Source: Candidatus Dojkabacteria bacterium
GTDB lineage: Bacteria > Patescibacteriota > Dojkabacteria > B142 > JAFGMG01
Length of the DNA stretch: 42,617 nt
Assembly: GCA_016927655.1 (NCBI GenBank)
Contig: JAFGMG010000012.1
Span: 1-42,617, forward strand
Direction: 5' to 3'
Under the pieces are notes generated by a model that saw only the letters and a program-made list of their open reading frames with translations, was not told the origin of the DNA and searched no databases. The translations under genes and the position numbers were made by a program. Positions 39,632-42,617 of this stretch are shown here, piece by piece. The number at the start of each line of letters is the position of its first letter. Position 1 is the stretch's first letter.

Positions 39632-42181
39632 ATGGCAGATACTCCAATGATGCGGCAATACAAGGCATTAAAGACAAAGCACTCAGATGCCATACTGCTC
39701 TTTCGTCTTGGAGATTTCTATGAAGCTTTCAATAATGATGCAAAGGAAATTTCCAGGGTTTTAAACATAACTCTGACTGGCCGCGGCAAAGGAGAGAACC
39801 GTGTTCCTATGGCCGGAATTCCACATCATGCAATGAAAAAATACTTGAGGCAGCTTGTGAATTCCGGCCGAAAAGTAGCGATTGCAGACCAGCTTGAGGA
39901 AGCCCAGGCAGGAAAACTTGTAGACCGACAGGTTACAAAAATTATAACAGCCGGCACAATCAGCGATCTGGAGTTTCTTGATGAAGCATCGAACAATTAT
40001 CTTGCTGCTCTTTTCCAACAAACTGATAAAAAATCAAAATCACAGAAGTTTTACCTTGCCTATTGCGATCTAACTACAGGTGAGTTTAGAACATCAGCAA
40101 TAAGCACTCAAAAGGAATTAAACGATGAGCTTTATAGAATCTATCCAAATGAAATTCTGGTTTCTAATGAGCAATTGGAGATTTTTCAAACAATAATCAG
40201 CCCGCAGCTGCAGAAATTCCAGACATGCAATGCGGAGCTTTGGGAATTTGAAATTAACGAGAAGCAATTACGCAAACACTTCAATATCAAAGATCTAAAG
40301 AGCTTTGGCTACAATATCAAAGACTTTGAAATTATTCCAGCTGGGGTAATTCTTGACTATTTGCAGCAGACCCAGAAGACAGATCTGCAGCATATTAAAT
40401 CTCTAAAGAAACTCAATCGCAGCGACTTTATGCAGCTCGATCCTTCAACAATCATTAATCTTGAACTGATTTGGCCGATTCGCGCAGAAAATCAGAAAGC
40501 AACTTTATTTTCAGTTTTCAACAGCTGCCAAACAGCCATAGGCCAAAGAAAACTGAAAAACTGGATACTTCACCCGCTTATCAAAGCACTACATATCCAA
40601 GAAAGACTTGACTCTGTGGAAGAACTTATTGATGATCCTGTAAATACATCACAAATTGCAGAGACACTTGACAATTATTGCGATCTCGAAAGAATTGTCT
40701 CCAAACTTGGCACAGGACTGATAAATGCACGTGATCTTGTATTTCTTAAAAATTCTCTTGAAAAAACACTAGCTATCATTGAAGCAACTTCTGATTATAA
40801 AAACAAGCTGATAAACATTGCCGGCCAATTCTCATCTAGTGATACCCAAATCATCAAAGATACCATCAATCTTATTGAAAACGCCTTCATCGAAGATCCT
40901 CCTGTTACAATTACTGAAGGCGGTTTTATCAAAGAGGGATACAATCTCGAACTGGATGAAATAAAATCTGTTCAAAAAGACGGCAAGAACTGGCTGAGAA
41001 AACTCCAGGAGGAAGAAATGGCCAAAACCGGCATCAGTTCACTCAAGGTCAAATTCAATAACGTTTTTGGATATTACATTGAGATCAGTAAATCAAATCT
41101 CTCGAAAGTTCCAGAAAATTATATCCGCAAACAGACCCTTGTAAATGCTGAGAGATTTATTACGGACGAACTGAAAGACTGGGAGACAAAAATTCTAAAT
41201 TCCGAAGGGAAAGCAAATGAATTAGAGTATCAGATTTTTCAAAATATCAAAGAAAAAATTGCTAAAAACATTGAACTTCTATTAACTCTAGCAGATCACA
41301 TTTCTTCCCTTGATGTTCTTGTAAATTTTGCTCAAATTTCACGAGCAAATAATTATACCAAGCCGGAAATTTCAGCCATTAGAGTTTTAGACATCAAATC
41401 AGGCAGACATCCTGTTGTGGAAAAATTCAGCCGGGAGCAGTTTATTTCTAATGATACAGAATTAAGCGATTCTAAATCGCAGGAATTTATTATTTTAACT
41501 GGGCCGAATATGTCCGGGAAATCTACCTATATCAGACAAATTGCGATAATAGCACTGATAGCACAAATGGGCTGCTTTGTTCCGGCCAAAAAGGCAGAAT
41601 TACCAGTTTTTGACCGGATTTTCACCCGCGTCGGAGCTTCCGACAGCCTGTCTACCGGAGAGTCTACTTTTATGGTTGAAATGAATGAAGCAGCAAATAT
41701 ATTAAATAATGCTACTAAAGATTCTCTTATCATACTTGATGAGGTTGGAAGAGGAACCAGTACTTATGACGGTGTTGCTATCGCCTGGTCAATCGTTGAA
41801 TATATACACAACGAGATTGGAGCAAAAGCATTATTTGCAACGCATTATCACGAATTGATAGACCTTGAGGATAAACTTGAAGGAGTTGTGAATTTCAATG
41901 TCGATGTTATAGAAGAAGGTGATGAAGTAACTTTTACAAGAAAAGTTAAAAAAGGCTCGACTGATCAAAGCTATGGAGTGTATGTAGCGCAAATGGCCGG
42001 GGTACCAGATCAGATAATCAAGCGCTCAAAAGAAATACTAATGACACTAGAACAGGAAAGTATGCTTGATGTGAAAAGTATTGAGACTGAGTTGATAAAG
42101 AGAGAGTCTAACATCACGAAACCCAAGAAACCCAAAAAGACGCCTGCCAAAATTTCACCAAGGCAGATCGAGCTGCTTTAA
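39632..42181 (+). CDS. mutS: DNA mismatch repair protein MutS
   Basis: An 849-aa mismatch-recognition ATPase (from the ATG at 39632; a TTG at 39608 would add eight residues and lies at the transcription start, so it is less likely). The mismatch-wedge motif is GDFYEAF with Phe29 and Glu31. Connector, lever and clamp domains follow in order. The ATPase has Walker A GPNMSGKST (about 623-631), Walker B IILDEVGRGTST and the ATHYHEL segment. The C-terminal tail is Lys/Pro-rich. It ends 4 bp from the convergent mfd gene; no mutL is in the window. Confidence 0.96.
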   Translation: MADTPMMRQYKALKTKHSDAILLFRLGDFYEAFNNDAKEISRVLNITLTGRGKGENRVPMAGIPHHAMKKYLRQLVNSGRKVAIADQLEEAQAGKLVDRQVTKIITAGTISDLEFLDEASNNYLAALFQQTDKKSKSQKFYLAYCDLTTGEFRTSAISTQKELNDELYRIYPNEILVSNEQLEIFQTIISPQLQKFQTCNAELWEFEINEKQLRKHFNIKDLKSFGYNIKDFEIIPAGVILDYLQQTQKTDLQHIKSLKKLNRSDFMQLDPSTIINLELIWPIRAENQKATLFSVFNSCQTAIGQRKLKNWILHPLIKALHIQERLDSVEELIDDPVNTSQIAETLDNYCDLERIVSKLGTGLINARDLVFLKNSLEKTLAIIEATSDYKNKLINIAGQFSSSDTQIIKDTINLIENAFIEDPPVTITEGGFIKEGYNLELDEIKSVQKDGKNWLRKLQEEEMAKTGISSLKVKFNNVFGYYIEISKSNLSKVPENYIRKQTLVNAERFITDELKDWETKILNSEGKANELEYQIFQNIKEKIAKNIELLLTLADHISSLDVLVNFAQISRANNYTKPEISAIRVLDIKSGRHPVVEKFSREQFISNDTELSDSKSQEFIILTGPNMSGKSTYIRQIAIIALIAQMGCFVPAKKAELPVFDRIFTRVGASDSLSTGESTFMVEMNEAANILNNATKDSLIILDEVGRGTSTYDGVAIAWSIVEYIHNEIGAKALFATHYHELIDLEDKLEGVVNFNVDVIEEGDEVTFTRKVKKGSTDQSYGVYVAQMAGVPDQIIKRSKEILMTLEQESMLDVKSIETELIKRESNITKPKKPKKTPAKISPRQIELL

Positions 42182-42185
42182 ATCT

Positions 42186-42617
42186 TCATTCGGGATTATT
42201 TAGCCGCAGTCTTTCAATTTCTTCAGCAAGCATCTGCATATAAAGAGCTAGACCGATTTTGCTTATATTGCCATGCTGCTCTTTACCAAGCAGATTTCCA
42301 GCACCTCGAATCTCCAGATCACTGCTTGCAATTTTAAATCCTGCTCCAAGCTCCTGATTTTCCATGATTGCTTTCAATCGCTTTGTATATTTCTTTTCTT
42401 CTTTCGACTCCCCATCATGAAAAAGGTATGCAAATGCTTGTTTTCTGCTTCTTCCTACACGGCCTCTTAGCTGGTAGAGCTGCCCAAGGCCAAAATTCTG
42501 CGCTTTGTCTATTACAATGGTATTCACATTAGGCATATCTATTCCATTTTCAATAATTGTTGTACAAATAAGCACGTTATACTTATTTTCATAAAAATCT
42601 GTAATATTTTTCTCTAA
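42186..42617 (-). CDS. mfd: Transcription-repair coupling factor Mfd, C-terminal end (5' part off the right edge)
   Basis: The last 143 codons of Mfd are visible; the frame stays open to the window edge. This is the second translocase lobe: VLICTTIIENGIDMPN, the FGLGQLYQLRGRVGRS motif VI region and LGAGFKIASSDLEIRGAGNL. The GKEQHG and LALYMQMLAEEI features distinguish it from RecG. The protein stops (TGA, 42186-42188) right after LRLNNPE, where Mfd of other bacteria continues for roughly 150-200 residues with the C-terminal D7 (TRCF) domain. So this Mfd appears to lack D7. Confidence 0.9.
   Translation of the reverse strand, partial: LEKNITDFYENKYNVLICTTIIENGIDMPNVNTIVIDKAQNFGLGQLYQLRGRVGRSRKQAFAYLFHDGESKEEKKYTKRLKAIMENQELGAGFKIASSDLEIRGAGNLLGKEQHGNISKIGLALYMQMLAEEIERLRLNNPE

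Noticed and set aside
42186-42617. RecG helicase instead of Mfd
   Set aside because: The EIRGAGNLLGKEQHG and LALYMQML features belong to Mfd; RecG reads ELRGPGEFLGTRQSG here.

Overview
The window is a gene-dense, AT-rich stretch of a bacterial chromosome of about 42.6 kb, with genes on both strands, spacers mostly under 100 bp, and several adjacent or overlapping genes. The content suggests a small-genome bacterium, most plausibly of the Candidate Phyla Radiation (Patescibacteria). That placement is an inference from gene style: B12-dependent ribonucleotide reductases with NrdR, many small orphan membrane proteins, TTG/GTG starts, promoters placed directly before start codons, a large Cys-rich exported M23 protein and unusual domain fusions. 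TGA is used as a normal stop, so the TGA-recoding lineages are excluded. No rRNA, transposase, integrase or CRISPR array is visible.

Region 1 (1-7586, minus strand) is a deoxynucleotide-supply operon: nrdR, a 586-aa class II reductase, a Nudix hydrolase, then a 1418-aa protein holding two complete class II reductase catalytic domains in tandem plus the single TSCPD/Cys-rich tail. A response-regulator gene runs off the left edge. The 383-bp region upstream of nrdR holds a perfect DnaA box and NrdR-box-like sequences. Region 2 (7587-10639, plus) has a Mur-ligase-like protein with altered ATP-site motifs, two conserved unknowns and a family 2 glycosyltransferase. YerC/TrpR-like repressor, tRNA-Leu(UAG) and an MFS transporter follow.

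Region 3 (12583-22087) has 5-formyl-THF cyclo-ligase downstream of an 874-aa lysyl-tRNA synthetase fused to an HD hydrolase and a DUF2000 (PTH2-like) domain, then an M29 aminopeptidase, a very large exported M23 endopeptidase with extra putative wall-hydrolase domains, and a PCMT methyltransferase driven by a divergent promoter pair. Region 4 (22094-27812, minus) is a ClpC-type AAA+ chaperone operon ending in four small unknown genes, a membrane-anchored trypsin-like protease and a ZIP metal transporter.

Region 5 (27813-31079) has a DUF998 membrane protein, tRNA-Glu(UUC) with a duplicated 3' end nearby, two strong hairpin terminators, a repetitive glycine/alanine-rich protein and a LiaF-like beta-repeat membrane protein. 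Region 6 (31124-42617) has a MacB/FtsX-type ABC exporter, mnmA, inorganic pyrophosphatase with a Cys-rich tail, hisS, mutS and the C-terminal end of mfd, which appears to lack its usual last domain.

The most notable items are the LysRS-HD-DUF2000 fusion, the tandem NrdJ fusion with a third separate NrdJ, and a recurring promoter layout that predicts leaderless transcripts for several genes.
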